Shown here one piece after another: positions 1-9,305 of a DNA stretch of 64,000 nucleotides; position 1 is the first letter of the stretch; the number at the start of each line of letters is the position of its first letter. The stretch is from contig WGOC01000013.1 of the NCBI GenBank assembly GCA_016124235.1, positions 186,001-250,000 on the forward strand. The letters are read 5' to 3'. The notes beneath the pieces are model-generated. The model saw nothing but the letters and a program-made list of their open reading frames with translations, did not search any database and was not told where the DNA came from. Both the position numbers and the translations under genes were made by a program. This stretch comes from a bacterium (GTDB taxonomy: Bacteria > Verrucomicrobiota > Verrucomicrobiia > Limisphaerales > RI-55).

Positions 1-1
1 G

Positions 2-2305
2 ATTCCCGACTTTGTCAGCCCGGCGCCCGACGCCGAATTGTTGGAGGCGCGACACGGACCAAACTTATTCGATGTCCTGTTCTTTTCCGTTTACAATTTC
101 ATGGCCGAACAGAAGCAGGATCTGCCCGACCCGCACATTGATTTCACGACGGTTGGCGGGTCGCGCGACACGGCGTACGAGGCTTACACTGGCGTCACCG
201 GAACGGCTGCATTGGGCAGCGCACCCACGCTGGCAAAGTTGCAACATCCGATGCTGGGCTTCGTCGATCACGTCGCTACGCCTCGGGATTTCCATGAGGA
301 TCCGGCTTATCTGATGGGATACTATCCCTTCGATTACTACGGTGGAATTCTCGACCAGAAGTGGCAGCGGACCGTGATGAACGTTTACAATGCCGGGCTC
401 AATCAGGCCCAACCGCTGTTCGGCGACACTCGCATGCGACCATACATATCCCGATATCAGGGCAACGCGCCCACGGGTTCGCAACGCAGTTATTTCGGGA
501 TCGATCTCGACGGAGTGCTGTTCGATCCCACGTCGATCAATTTTCCGAAACCGCGGTATTACGACCCGGCACCCGTGGTTTCTTTCCTTCTGGCTCAGCG
601 GCTGGACGAAGCCCCAAACAGCTCGGTGCTCCGAGACATTCCGGTGGTTTACTCGGCGCTCAGTGACACGACCCTGACGAGTGCCAATCTGCTGAAGGGC
701 ATCGGCGGGACGTCGGGAGGTTTTGTGGATCTTACTCGCGACCATCCTGGGCGTTTGGGAGCTGAATCCAAGAGCCCCGGAGCGGACGTTCCGGGTTTGC
801 ACGCGGGTTTTCAATTTCTCGGTCGCCCCGAGCAATTGATAGATCCACGCACCTCACTCGCAGAGGACGACATTCGGGACGTGATCTTGAAGCGGGATCC
901 GGCCACGGGATATATCGTTCGCGAACCTCGCTTCTTTGACACTCGGGCTCCCCGCTTTGTGAATGGTTTCGCTGGCAACGATGATTTGAAGGGGCCCATC
1001 ACCACTGCCGCCATCGCCAACCTCAGGTTTGCCATCAGCACCGATCCACCGAACTTGGTGCCCGACGATACCAATACGTGGAAGCTTCGACCCAGCGTCC
1101 TGGTTCGGGAACAACTTGCGCCGGATAACGGACCGGACATGGTCGTCACCAGCCAAAGCACCGGCAATGAACTAATCATCAAACAGGCGGCGGACGCAGT
1201 GACCGATTTTTCCGTCGATCTCGGTTCCGCGGTTCTCATGAGCGCGGTGTCCGGAGGCGAATATCTTGAGGCCTGTGGCCTCGGTGTGGGCAAAAAGGCG
1301 CTCGGCGCGTTCGTTAATTTCGGAGTCGGTGTCGCCTCCGACGAAATCGTCGAGCCCTACTTTGGCAAGAACACGCGCGACGGCGTGCAATTCGTCGCTC
1401 GGAACACATCCACACTCAGTAAAATCCCCATCGAAGGAGTAACCTACAACGGCGTCTCCTCGCTCGTGAAAGACCCGCTCGTATTGCCCGTGGCGCTGAA
1501 AGGGCTGAGCAATATTGTCTATGGAATTTCAACCAACGTATTGGGCCGGCTGGGTGTGACCAACCGCGCCGTCTATGTGGATGTGAGCCCGCAAACACAT
1601 ATCCCTGACTTGATCAGCCTGCCGACCGATATTTGCGATTTGCTTGGCAAACCGTTTGACAAACTCAAGGACCAGATCAAGGCGAGCTATTCCGCAGAGA
1701 CTTTCGGTGGCTTGGGAAGCGCCGAAGCAGTCGGCATCAAAACGCTCTCCATCTGCATTCCGCTGTCGGCGCAGCTAGGCAATGGCGTCTACAGCGCCAC
1801 TTATTCCGTGACGCGGAAGATCGATGTGCAACCGAGGGAACCCACCGAAGTGGATCTCAGTTCGCTCCCGTGGAACCAGGTGTTTGCGTCATACCCCTAC
1901 GCAGATTTGGTCTCGGACGAGGAGTTCCTTCGGACAGTGCTGGCCAAACGCCTCGATCCCGTTGCCGGCGACTCAGCGACCCAAATCTGGCGTGCGATTC
2001 AGAGAAAGTCCGTGCGTCGCGATGCGCAGGGCGATCGCTACAAGAGCTACAAGATTCGCGCGTGGCAGATGCCAGCGGTTTCAACTTCGATTGCACCATT
2101 TCAATCGGTCGGGGCCGGCACGGCGGTCGGCGATTTTGTGCTCACGCCCGGCGAGACGGAGATTCCGGTATCGATCGGCGTGGGTGCCGCCGTGCGACGC
2201 AGTAACGAAAACTCAACCGGCCGGGCAAGAATCACCACTCCCGGCTATGAGATGGTCTTGATCCAGGGCACCCTGATGTCGCCCAAAGACCCTTACGCGC
2301 CATAG
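2..2305 (+). CDS. Large protein of unknown function, 5' end outside window
   Basis: The frame is open to the left edge, so the true start lies upstream and only the C-terminal ~768 residues are visible. The first possible start inside the window, a TTG at 38, is not convincing because coding continues before it. The protein is soluble-looking, with no membrane segment or repeat that I can see. I recognise no family. The last ~100 residues look beta-rich. The gene ends about 100 bp before a convergent lipoprotein gene. Base composition matches the surrounding genome. That it is a real gene is well supported by length; its function is unknown. Confidence 0.75.
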   Translation: MPDFVSPAPDAELLEARHGPNLFDVLFFSVYNFMAEQKQDLPDPHIDFTTVGGSRDTAYEAYTGVTGTAALGSAPTLAKLQHPMLGFVDHVATPRDFHEDPAYLMGYYPFDYYGGILDQKWQRTVMNVYNAGLNQAQPLFGDTRMRPYISRYQGNAPTGSQRSYFGIDLDGVLFDPTSINFPKPRYYDPAPVVSFLLAQRLDEAPNSSVLRDIPVVYSALSDTTLTSANLLKGIGGTSGGFVDLTRDHPGRLGAESKSPGADVPGLHAGFQFLGRPEQLIDPRTSLAEDDIRDVILKRDPATGYIVREPRFFDTRAPRFVNGFAGNDDLKGPITTAAIANLRFAISTDPPNLVPDDTNTWKLRPSVLVREQLAPDNGPDMVVTSQSTGNELIIKQAADAVTDFSVDLGSAVLMSAVSGGEYLEACGLGVGKKALGAFVNFGVGVASDEIVEPYFGKNTRDGVQFVARNTSTLSKIPIEGVTYNGVSSLVKDPLVLPVALKGLSNIVYGISTNVLGRLGVTNRAVYVDVSPQTHIPDLISLPTDICDLLGKPFDKLKDQIKASYSAETFGGLGSAEAVGIKTLSICIPLSAQLGNGVYSATYSVTRKIDVQPREPTEVDLSSLPWNQVFASYPYADLVSDEEFLRTVLAKRLDPVAGDSATQIWRAIQRKSVRRDAQGDRYKSYKIRAWQMPAVSTSIAPFQSVGAGTAVGDFVLTPGETEIPVSIGVGAAVRRSNENSTGRARITTPGYEMVLIQGTLMSPKDPYAP

Positions 2306-2413
2306 CATTTTGACCGCGGGATTGCAGCTTCACCATCCAATGATGAAGAGGCTCGGTCGTTGGACGATTCCAACCGGCATTTGACGCCGACTTGGTTTTG
2401 ACCTGTGAGTTGC

Positions 2414-2752
2414 CTAACGGCTTTCCGCAAAAATGCGGGCCTCCGTCTCGGTGATCACGCCGTCCTGATTGGTGTCGCAATCCTTGACGGCTTTATTGAA
2501 CTCGTAGTTTTCCCCCGTCACGGTTTCTGTTGTGTGACTGAAGACAATCGGAATGCTGATGTCCGTCTTGCTCTCCCGTTCACCCCGGTGATGAGGAGTT
2601 TTGGACAGCGCCTCGTAAAACATTCGGCCCGCCGCGTCGTTTTCGAATTCCACTTTCACGCGCGAAACGTCCCGGTAAACAGTCTCGGTGTGGTGAATGC
2701 ATCCGGTGGCCAGAACGGCCGCCGCCCCAAGCAAATGAAGTGTTATTTTCAT
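2414..2752 (-). CDS. Small lipoprotein with one EF-hand-like calcium loop
   Basis: This 112-residue protein begins with a lipoprotein signal peptide whose lipobox ends at the cysteine of LATGC (about residue 18), so it should be lipid-anchored in the cell envelope. Near the C-terminus, the segment DTNQDGVITETEA has the spacing of an EF-hand calcium-binding loop (D-x-N-x-D-G-x-I-x-x-x-E). The middle part matches no family I know. It is on the strand opposite to the upstream large gene and is followed by a second small exported protein on the same strand. Calcium binding is inferred from the loop only. Confidence 0.7.
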   Translation of the reverse strand: MKITLHLLGAAAVLATGCIHHTETVYRDVSRVKVEFENDAAGRMFYEALSKTPHHRGERESKTDISIPIVFSHTTETVTGENYEFNKAVKDCDTNQDGVITETEARIFAESR

Positions 2753-2905
2753 AGAAGCTGTCCAGTCTTACACGCACTCAAAATCAAATGTTTCAAAAGA
2801 AACCCGCATACCTTCTATTTAGACTGTTCCCACCGGCATTCGGTGGCTCGCCGATGCATTCACGAGATCGCATATTAAACAGATCGCCACGCAGTCGCAT
2901 GCGAA

Positions 2906-3409
2906 CTAATTTGCATAGGTCACTCCGATAATCCTCCACTGATTGTTTACCCGGGCAACCGGAAATTCCATTTTTGTGTGAATCTTGATGGTATCCTCCT
3001 CGCCTTTTTTCGCAGGGCCATTTTCAGCTTTCAGAACTATCCAGTGAGTTGGCTCGATCACAAATCTAAGGTTCTTATTTCCAAATGTTCCGGGAGCTGC
3101 AGCAGGTTTATAATCCCCAAAACGATAGGTATTGATTGATGTCACTTTTAACTCTCCAGCCCCCCAACTATTGCTGAAGAATTGCTCTTGTGCAGTCGAT
3201 ATCTCCGCCGGCACCCCATTTGTGTAGGAGTGTTGGATCATCCATTTTCCATCCTGCTTTTCGTATGCAGCGTGAAGCTGCTCAGCAAAAGCGCTCAATG
3301 AACCGGCAGCTGGGAAAACTTCGGCGCCAAACATAGACAGGCAAACAAATATTTGCAGGCATACTAAGTAACCGAAAAGCCCCTTAATTGTCGTTCTTCG
3401 ATTTATCAT
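2906..3409 (-). CDS. Exported hypothetical protein, 167 aa
   Basis: The N-terminus has a positively charged stretch (MINRRTTIKG) followed by a hydrophobic run to about residue 29, which fits a signal peptide or signal anchor. The rest is a compact ~135-residue domain with alternating beta-like segments that ends RIIGVTYAN. This resembles the general look of NTF2/SnoaL-like cone-fold domains, but the similarity is too vague to name a family. The gene is visibly more AT-rich than its neighbours, which may mean it was acquired. The intergenic stretches either side contain nothing I recognise. Confidence 0.6.
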   Translation of the reverse strand: MINRRTTIKGLFGYLVCLQIFVCLSMFGAEVFPAAGSLSAFAEQLHAAYEKQDGKWMIQHSYTNGVPAEISTAQEQFFSNSWGAGELKVTSINTYRFGDYKPAAAPGTFGNKNLRFVIEPTHWIVLKAENGPAKKGEEDTIKIHTKMEFPVARVNNQWRIIGVTYAN

Positions 3410-3459
3410 TCAAAACTAATAGGGTCACTCTGCTCAATAATCCCAACGCCCTTTGTGCT

Positions 3460-4992
3460 TTAGCTCCCCCGGTTCACAAACTGCCGATGCTTGGTAAACA
3501 CGGTTCGCAGCGCCACCGAAGTTTCATCCTGGAGCGCCTGTAATTCGTCATAAATCGCGGCATTCTCACGGATCGGTTCAGCCGTTTCCGCGTCGTTTAA
3601 CGTCACAAATTGATCGGTAATTTCGTCGATGCCCACGTTTTCGCCCTTTTGTAAACGCCAGCACCAGAGTGCCTGCAACGCCGCGCCGTAGGCCGCTCCT
3701 TCGCCGACCATCAACGTCACCACTTCGGTGTTGAAAATATCCGCCATGATCTGACGCCAGACTTTGGATCGGGCACCGCCGCCGGTCGCGCGAATCTGTT
3801 TGGGTTTCACGCCCAGATCGCCGAGTCGACGCAGTCCGTAATTCATGCCGAGCGTCACGCCTTCCATCGCGGCGCGCGCGAAATGTTGCGCGGTGAAAGT
3901 CCGTTGATTCGCACCCAACCAGACACCGGTGCCATCGGGGACATTGGGTGTGCGTTCGCCTTCGAGGTACGGCAAAAGCAACAAACCTTCGCTGCCGACC
4001 GGCGCCTTCTCCGCCTCGGCGGCAAAGCGTTCATGCGTCCATTTGAAATCATTGCGAATCAACTCCGTCGCGACGGTCACGTTCATCGTGCAAAGCAACG
4101 GCAACCAGCGATTGGTCGAATCGCAGAACGCGGCAATCTCGCCATCCGGATCGACCACGGGTTCATCGGCGCAGGCGTAAATGGTGCCACTGGTGCCGAA
4201 GCTCGCGGTGATCACGCCGGGCTTGGTATTGCCGGTACCGATCGCACCCAGCATGTTGTCGCCGCCGCCGGCGCTGATCACGACGTCCGTGCTCAGGCCG
4301 AGATAACGGGCGGTGTCCGGATGAAGATTGCCGGCCGGTTGATCGCTCTTGATGACCTTGGGAAGCTTGTCTTTCAGAGCCGGATCAATCGTCTTGATGG
4401 CCGCCTCGCTCCAGCGCCGAGATTTCACATTGAACAACGCGGTGCCCGACGCGTCGCCATATTCCATAACCCGTTCACCGGTCAGCCAAAAGTTCAGATA
4501 ATCGTGCGGCAGCAGCACCGTCGCGAGACGCGCGTAATTTCTCGGTTCGTGTTTTTTCAGCCAAAGAATCTTGGGTGCCGTAAAGCCGGGTAAAATGAGA
4601 TTGCCGAGCGACTTGATGGTGGACTTCGTGCCGCCGAGCTTTTTCATCATCTCGTCGCATTCGTCGGACGTCGAGGTGTCGCACCAAAGCTTCGCCGGAC
4701 GGATCACCTGGCCGTCGCGGTCCAGCGGCACAAAGCCGTGCTGTTGACCGCTAACACCGATCGCCACCACTTCCGTGGACTTCGCCTTGGCCTGGCGCAA
4801 CGCCTGGCGAATGGCCGCCGCCGCCGCGTCGATCCACGTTTGCGGATGTTGTTCCTTCGCACCGGGAGGCAGGTCGGGAATCAAATCATACGCCTGCGAA
4901 CCACCGCCGGCGACCTTGCCGGTATTCGCGTCGACGACCAGTGCCTTGGTGGATTGCGTGCCGCTATCGATGCCGATCAGAAGTGTTCTCAT
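3460..4992 (-). CDS. xylB: Xylulokinase (FGGY carbohydrate kinase)
   Basis: It phosphorylates D-xylulose with ATP to xylulose 5-phosphate, feeding pentoses into the pentose phosphate pathway; cytoplasmic. The 510-residue length is normal for the family. Visible signatures are the N-terminal ATPase-fold motif GIDSGTQSTK (residues 7-16), SGQQHG (81-86), WCDT (103-106) and the GGGDNMLGAIGTG segment that carries the catalytic aspartate. An upstream in-frame ATG at 5028 exists, but the family normally starts only a few residues before IGIDSGT, so the ATG at 4992 is preferred. It lies downstream of an SMP-30-like gene on the same strand; together with the glycosidases elsewhere in the window it suggests use of plant pentoses. 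A related sugar (for example L-ribulose) cannot be excluded as substrate. Confidence 0.88.
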   Translation of the reverse strand: MRTLLIGIDSGTQSTKALVVDANTGKVAGGGSQAYDLIPDLPPGAKEQHPQTWIDAAAAAIRQALRQAKAKSTEVVAIGVSGQQHGFVPLDRDGQVIRPAKLWCDTSTSDECDEMMKKLGGTKSTIKSLGNLILPGFTAPKILWLKKHEPRNYARLATVLLPHDYLNFWLTGERVMEYGDASGTALFNVKSRRWSEAAIKTIDPALKDKLPKVIKSDQPAGNLHPDTARYLGLSTDVVISAGGGDNMLGAIGTGNTKPGVITASFGTSGTIYACADEPVVDPDGEIAAFCDSTNRWLPLLCTMNVTVATELIRNDFKWTHERFAAEAEKAPVGSEGLLLLPYLEGERTPNVPDGTGVWLGANQRTFTAQHFARAAMEGVTLGMNYGLRRLGDLGVKPKQIRATGGGARSKVWRQIMADIFNTEVVTLMVGEGAAYGAALQALWCWRLQKGENVGIDEITDQFVTLNDAETAEPIRENAAIYDELQALQDETSVALRTVFTKHRQFVNRGS

Positions 4993-5084
4993 AACTAAAT
5001 TTGACCCGATTGGAACCGGCGAAAGCATGGGCCAACGCGCCGCGAAGTGTCCAACAATTCCTGCCCATTTGACCGGCAGGTTGG

Positions 5085-5996
5085 TTATTTGGCCACCTTC
5101 ACCCCGCGCGTAATGGTGGGTCGGCGGTAGATTTTATCCGAGCTGCAAACGTACAGATACCGCAGCCCGTCACCCGCGAACGCGGTGCTGACAGTCGCCT
5201 TTGCTTGCGGACGCAACAACACGCCGCTGATTCGCCCGGTCTCATCGAACATCTGGATACCCGCGTGGGAAGTCACGTAGTAGCGCCCTTCTTCATCTAC
5301 CGTTGAACCATCGCCGCCCGCATCATCTTTTCCGGGAATCCGGCGCAAAGTCATGTAAGGTTCGGCCGCGTCCAAGGTGCCGTCCGACTTCACGCGATAA
5401 GCCCAGACATTCGTGCCCGAGTATTCCGAGACCGCCAGCGTGCCTTCATCAGGCGAGAGCGTGATGCCATTCGGGCCTTTGATTCCCTTGGCGACGACCT
5501 GCGATTTTCCAGGGCCTTTGATCAAAACCACTTCGCCGGCGCCGGTGACCGTGACGTAAACAAAGCCTTTCCGGCTGACGACGAGATCGTTTGGCTGAAT
5601 ATTTTCCGCCAGCACCTCGACCGCTTCCGTCTTCGGATCAATGGCAACGATGCGTTTGGGAGCGCCTTGGTCCGCCGCAATGAAGCGACCATCTGGCGCA
5701 ATCTTCAATCCACTAATCTTGGGAACGACCTTGGTGACGGTCGACAGCCGGCCGTCGGGCGTGAGTTTGGTAATCCCCGTGCCCGCGCCGAGATCGCAAA
5801 AATAGAAATTCCCATCCGCATCGCTGCAGGCCGCGTCGGTGAATTTCAGTCCGCTGGCGACCTCTTCCCAACCCGGGTCCGGATCGGGAAGAATTTTCGA
5901 CAACGCCATGTCGCCGGGGAAGTTTTGGGCAACGACGGGAAAAGCCGTCAAACCGGAAATCAAGGCGATAACGGCCAGGAACAAGCGGGATTGCAT
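5085..5996 (-). CDS. Exported SMP-30/gluconolactonase-like beta-propeller protein
   Basis: This 303-residue protein starts with a clear signal peptide (hydrophobic core within residues 5-22, cleavage probably after VVAQ). The mature part has the repeated strand pattern and phrases typical of the SMP-30/LRE-like six-bladed propeller, for example DADGNFYFCDLG, SPDEGTLAVSEY and DEEGRYYVTSHAG. Known members hydrolyse sugar lactones using a bound divalent metal, and many family members in this type of bacterium are periplasmic. The gene lies between a DUF362 gene and xylulokinase on the same strand, so a role in periplasmic sugar acid metabolism is plausible. The true substrate cannot be read from the sequence. 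Confidence 0.78.
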   Translation of the reverse strand: MQSRLFLAVIALISGLTAFPVVAQNFPGDMALSKILPDPDPGWEEVASGLKFTDAACSDADGNFYFCDLGAGTGITKLTPDGRLSTVTKVVPKISGLKIAPDGRFIAADQGAPKRIVAIDPKTEAVEVLAENIQPNDLVVSRKGFVYVTVTGAGEVVLIKGPGKSQVVAKGIKGPNGITLSPDEGTLAVSEYSGTNVWAYRVKSDGTLDAAEPYMTLRRIPGKDDAGGDGSTVDEEGRYYVTSHAGIQMFDETGRISGVLLRPQAKATVSTAFAGDGLRYLYVCSSDKIYRRPTITRGVKVAK

Positions 5997-6102
5997 CCCG
6001 AGGATTTAGCCGGTCCGCGGCGAATCTTCAATCACGGCTTTTGCACCAGCGGCTCGAACCGTAACCGATCCACCCAACTTGATCGGCGTCCACCAAGGCA
6101 GA

Positions 6103-7272
6103 TCAGATGTTGTACGGATACTTGACCTTCTCGATCAATAAACCACGCACATCGATTTTCGACAAGTCCGCCGTCCCAAGTCCGGCCTGCTCTGCCATGA
6201 GCAAATGGTTGTCGCAAAAGCCAAAGGGCTTCGTTCCGCGAACGACTCTCGGATCGGGATAACCCATCACCGCCGTCCCGACAGCATCGGTGGACACGCC
6301 ATTGAGGCCGACAATCAACACGCCCGGATTTGTAAACGTCAGCGGATTGGCGTTGCGGCACCATGGTCCTTCACCGCCGCTCATCGACGTAATGCCGTCG
6401 ATCACGCACAGGTGAAGCGGCCGGGCCGCCTGCTCATCCACGATGATCCGGGGCACCCGCCACATCGCGTTGTTGGACGTGATGCCTTCCTTGATGCCCG
6501 GCAATTGGATACGGTCGTTGCGATTGTGCAGCGGACCGCGACCGGCAGTGGCGTTTTCATTGCCGGCCTCGTCGCCGTAGAGCGAATTGGGCGTGATCCC
6601 GAACATGTTTTTCATCGTGAGCGTCACGCCCGCCGTGATGTGATTCTTCAGCTTGCAAAGCGACACCATGACGTCCGTGTCGACGTAGCGATGATTCACG
6701 TCGAAGGACGAAAACATCAGGCCCTCGGTCGGGACTTTGATGTGTGAATATTTTTTGCCGCTGCCAAGGTTGCGAGTGTTTTCAAATTGAACATCACCGA
6801 GCGAACTCAGCGCCTTCACATCCCAATCCGCCAACGCCAGCGTGCTTTCGAGTGACGACCGGCTCTGCGTCGACTCGACGAACACGACGCGTTTCGCGCC
6901 GGCCTTGAACAGGGCGGCCGCGAGAGCGTGCGCCGTCGCCGGATGCGTCATGTAAGTCTCTCCCACCGGCCGGTCGAGGAACGGAGTAAAGTTGGTGCCG
7001 GTAAGATTGATCTTGATGGTCACCGTCTTCCCCTTGACCAGCGAACCAACACCACCCAGCAGATCGAAGCATTGATCGTACGCAGCCCGCACTTCCTTGG
7101 GCGCGTACGTCTTGCAAGCGGCAATGGCGACCTTGGCGTCTGAGAATGATTTGCCGCTCGCTTCAGCCGCCGCCAGAATCCGATTTGCGCTGGACAATGC
7201 GAGCGGCACGCCGGCCGCGAAAAGTGAGGTCGTACGGAGAAATCCTCTTCGGCTGCAAGCGTGCTGGTTCAT
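6103..7272 (-). CDS. DUF362 domain protein with twin-arginine signal
   Basis: The N-terminus contains SRRGFLRTTSLFAAG, a twin-arginine export signal, followed by a hydrophobic stretch ending around ILAAAEA. The body (residues ~45-385) matches the DUF362 family, with segments such as VTIKINLTG, HPATAHALAAALFKAG, VSLCKLKNHITAGVTLTMKN and GLNGVSTDAVGTAVMG. DUF362 proteins are often linked to iron-sulfur proteins, but no 4Fe-4S cysteine pattern is seen here. An ATG at 7287 is an alternative start; the one at 7272 places the RR motif at the usual distance. The biochemical role of the family is not established. Confidence 0.82.
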   Translation of the reverse strand: MNQHACSRRGFLRTTSLFAAGVPLALSSANRILAAAEASGKSFSDAKVAIAACKTYAPKEVRAAYDQCFDLLGGVGSLVKGKTVTIKINLTGTNFTPFLDRPVGETYMTHPATAHALAAALFKAGAKRVVFVESTQSRSSLESTLALADWDVKALSSLGDVQFENTRNLGSGKKYSHIKVPTEGLMFSSFDVNHRYVDTDVMVSLCKLKNHITAGVTLTMKNMFGITPNSLYGDEAGNENATAGRGPLHNRNDRIQLPGIKEGITSNNAMWRVPRIIVDEQAARPLHLCVIDGITSMSGGEGPWCRNANPLTFTNPGVLIVGLNGVSTDAVGTAVMGYPDPRVVRGTKPFGFCDNHLLMAEQAGLGTADLSKIDVRGLLIEKVKYPYNI

Positions 7273-7358
7273 GAATCGACTTAACACGGTCCAAGCTTTC
7301 GTGGCAATGCGGATTCACATCGCGTCAAAGCAAGGAAACGAAGGCCGAATCACACGAC

Positions 7359-9218
7359 TCAATGTGTCACACCCGTAATGTGTTTGATCAATTGCGGGAC
7401 ATATTCGGCGAGCTTGCGCGGCATCCCTGGAAGCGTGGTTGGGAGTTTCGCCGCTTCGTCGACCACCGGCTTGGCCCGATCACCCATCGCGTCGATGGCG
7501 TTCAAAGCCATCATCGAAACGTAGAGGTTGGTTTTGTCCATCGGCGCCAATTCCATCAACACACGCAACGCCACAGCCGCGTCTGTATCGCTGCCGTATC
7601 GCCCGAGTGCTTCGGCCGCGGCAATCCGCGGTGCGTCGGCCGGATCGTTCAGCAGCTTCATCAATTCGTCGTGTGCGCCCGCAACCGCTTCCCGGCCGCG
7701 CATGACAAATCCGAGCGCCGCCCAATAACGCACGGCGCTGTCGTCGGCCGTCAACAAACCCTTGAGCTTCGAAGTCGCGTCTGGGTCCAATCCGGAGGCC
7801 AGTTCCGCGGCGGCCATGATCTCTTTCATCGGATACAAATTCCGATCGTGGCCCATCGCGTAGGGCGCGATTCCCGACGCGCGCGTGTGGATTTCGTTCT
7901 CCGGCAAAAACCCGATGTCGCGGCTTTGAACGGCGAGATCACGTTGGGCCTTGCGCAAGCGTTTCAACACCCGGCGATGTTCCGGCGAATCCGCGAGGTT
8001 ATGTACTTCGTCCGGATCGGCCTCCAAATCGTAAAGCTCCTCCGGCGGCTTGGTCTCCCAGAATCGGGATTGCACTTCATTCAATTTTCCGGCCTCAAAC
8101 AAATCGCGCCAGACCCGGGTGGTCGGCGTCTTGAACATGTAATCGATGTACTGTCCGTAGATTTTGTGCGGCATGTAATTCCGAATGTAGATGTAGCGAT
8201 CGTTGCGCACGCTCCGGACCATGTCGTACCGCTCGTCCATCCGGCCGCGAAAGCCAAAGTTGAATCTGCGCGCCTTCCCCGGATAACGCCCGGCGAACGC
8301 GCTGCCCTGCATCCACTGCGGCGGTTTGATGCCGGCAATGCTCAGCACCGTCGGCGCCAGATCGATGAAACCGACCGGCCGTTTGCTCGTGCCATCGATC
8401 TTGTAATCGGCCGGCGCGAGGTTCGACCAATGGATCGGAAAATAAACGATCATCGGTACGAGCAAACCGGAATTGTACGGCCACCGTTTGCTGCGCGGCA
8501 TGCCCGAGCCATGGTCGCCGTAGTAAAAAATGATCGTGTCATCGGCGAGGCCATCTTCCTCCAATTGCGCGAGGATTTCACCGACCTGTTTGTCCATCAT
8601 GGTCACCCGATCGTAATACTGCGCCCAATCTTTCCGCACTTCGGGCGTGTCGGGATGATACGCCGGCACCCGTACCTTGGCCGGGTCGTGAATGCGGTCT
8701 TCATCTTTGATCTCGTCACGAATGTGGCTCTCGTGACTGATTGTGTAATTGAAAACCGCGAAGAAAGGCTGACCCGGTTTGCGATTTCGCCAATGCGCCT
8801 TGCGCGACGAATCGTCCCAGACTTCGCCGGGCTTCACGAGGTTGTAATCCTCCTTGCTGTTGTTCGAGCAATAGTAACCGGCCTCGCGCAAATACTGTGG
8901 AAACATCTTCATGAAATCCGGCAGCCGCACCTCGCTTCGCATGTGCTCTGCGCCCGTGGCGGGCGGATACACGCCCGAGATGATCGTTGTCCGCGCGGGC
9001 GCGCAAACGGGCGCGGTGGACCACGCGTTCAAGTAACGCATGCCACGCGCGGCTAGCTTGTCGATGTTCGGCGACGTGGCATACGAGTCGCCGTAACAAC
9101 CGAGTTCCTGGCCGTTGTCCTCACTCGTGATCCAGAGAATATTCGGACGGTCGGCAGCAAACGAGGCCACCGAAAATGCAAGCAGGGCAAAAAGAAGTAG
9201 GGGCGCAATTCGCTTCAT
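7359..9218 (-). CDS. Secreted sulfatase with C-terminal HEAT-like repeats
   Basis: A type I sulfatase, which hydrolyses sulfate esters using a formylglycine made from an active-site cysteine. The 619-residue protein has a signal peptide (residues 1-22), the metal-binding start RPNILWITSEDNG, and the maturation motif C72-A-P-A-R76. Further family marks are YYGDHGSGMPR and the alanine-rich tail. Residues ~490-600 look like HEAT-type alpha repeats (for example AAAEALGRYGSD), common in sulfatases of Planctomycetes and Verrucomicrobia. The start at 9218 is chosen over 9260 because the signal peptide begins there. No formylglycine-generating enzyme is in the window. Substrate is unknown; sulfated polysaccharide is the usual assumption. 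Confidence 0.92.
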   Translation of the reverse strand: MKRIAPLLLFALLAFSVASFAADRPNILWITSEDNGQELGCYGDSYATSPNIDKLAARGMRYLNAWSTAPVCAPARTTIISGVYPPATGAEHMRSEVRLPDFMKMFPQYLREAGYYCSNNSKEDYNLVKPGEVWDDSSRKAHWRNRKPGQPFFAVFNYTISHESHIRDEIKDEDRIHDPAKVRVPAYHPDTPEVRKDWAQYYDRVTMMDKQVGEILAQLEEDGLADDTIIFYYGDHGSGMPRSKRWPYNSGLLVPMIVYFPIHWSNLAPADYKIDGTSKRPVGFIDLAPTVLSIAGIKPPQWMQGSAFAGRYPGKARRFNFGFRGRMDERYDMVRSVRNDRYIYIRNYMPHKIYGQYIDYMFKTPTTRVWRDLFEAGKLNEVQSRFWETKPPEELYDLEADPDEVHNLADSPEHRRVLKRLRKAQRDLAVQSRDIGFLPENEIHTRASGIAPYAMGHDRNLYPMKEIMAAAELASGLDPDATSKLKGLLTADDSAVRYWAALGFVMRGREAVAGAHDELMKLLNDPADAPRIAAAEALGRYGSDTDAAVALRVLMELAPMDKTNLYVSMMALNAIDAMGDRAKPVVDEAAKLPTTLPGMPRKLAEYVPQLIKHITGVTH

Positions 9219-9305
9219 GGTGATTGAAGTCATGTTGCCGGCAAATTCCGGCACGGGCAAAACTTTTGTCCCCCACGATTTCGAACGGTCCGTCGAATCG
9301 ATGAT

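Noticed and set aside
5048..5085. Terminator after the SMP-30-like gene
   Set aside because: An inverted repeat (CCTGCC/GGCAGG) is present but is short and has no T-run.
7362..9056. 564-codon open frame on the plus strand
   Set aside because: It is antisense to the sulfatase gene, which has a clear active-site motif and signal peptide; the plus-strand product shows no family features and is rich in Arg, His and Val as expected of a GC-rich shadow.
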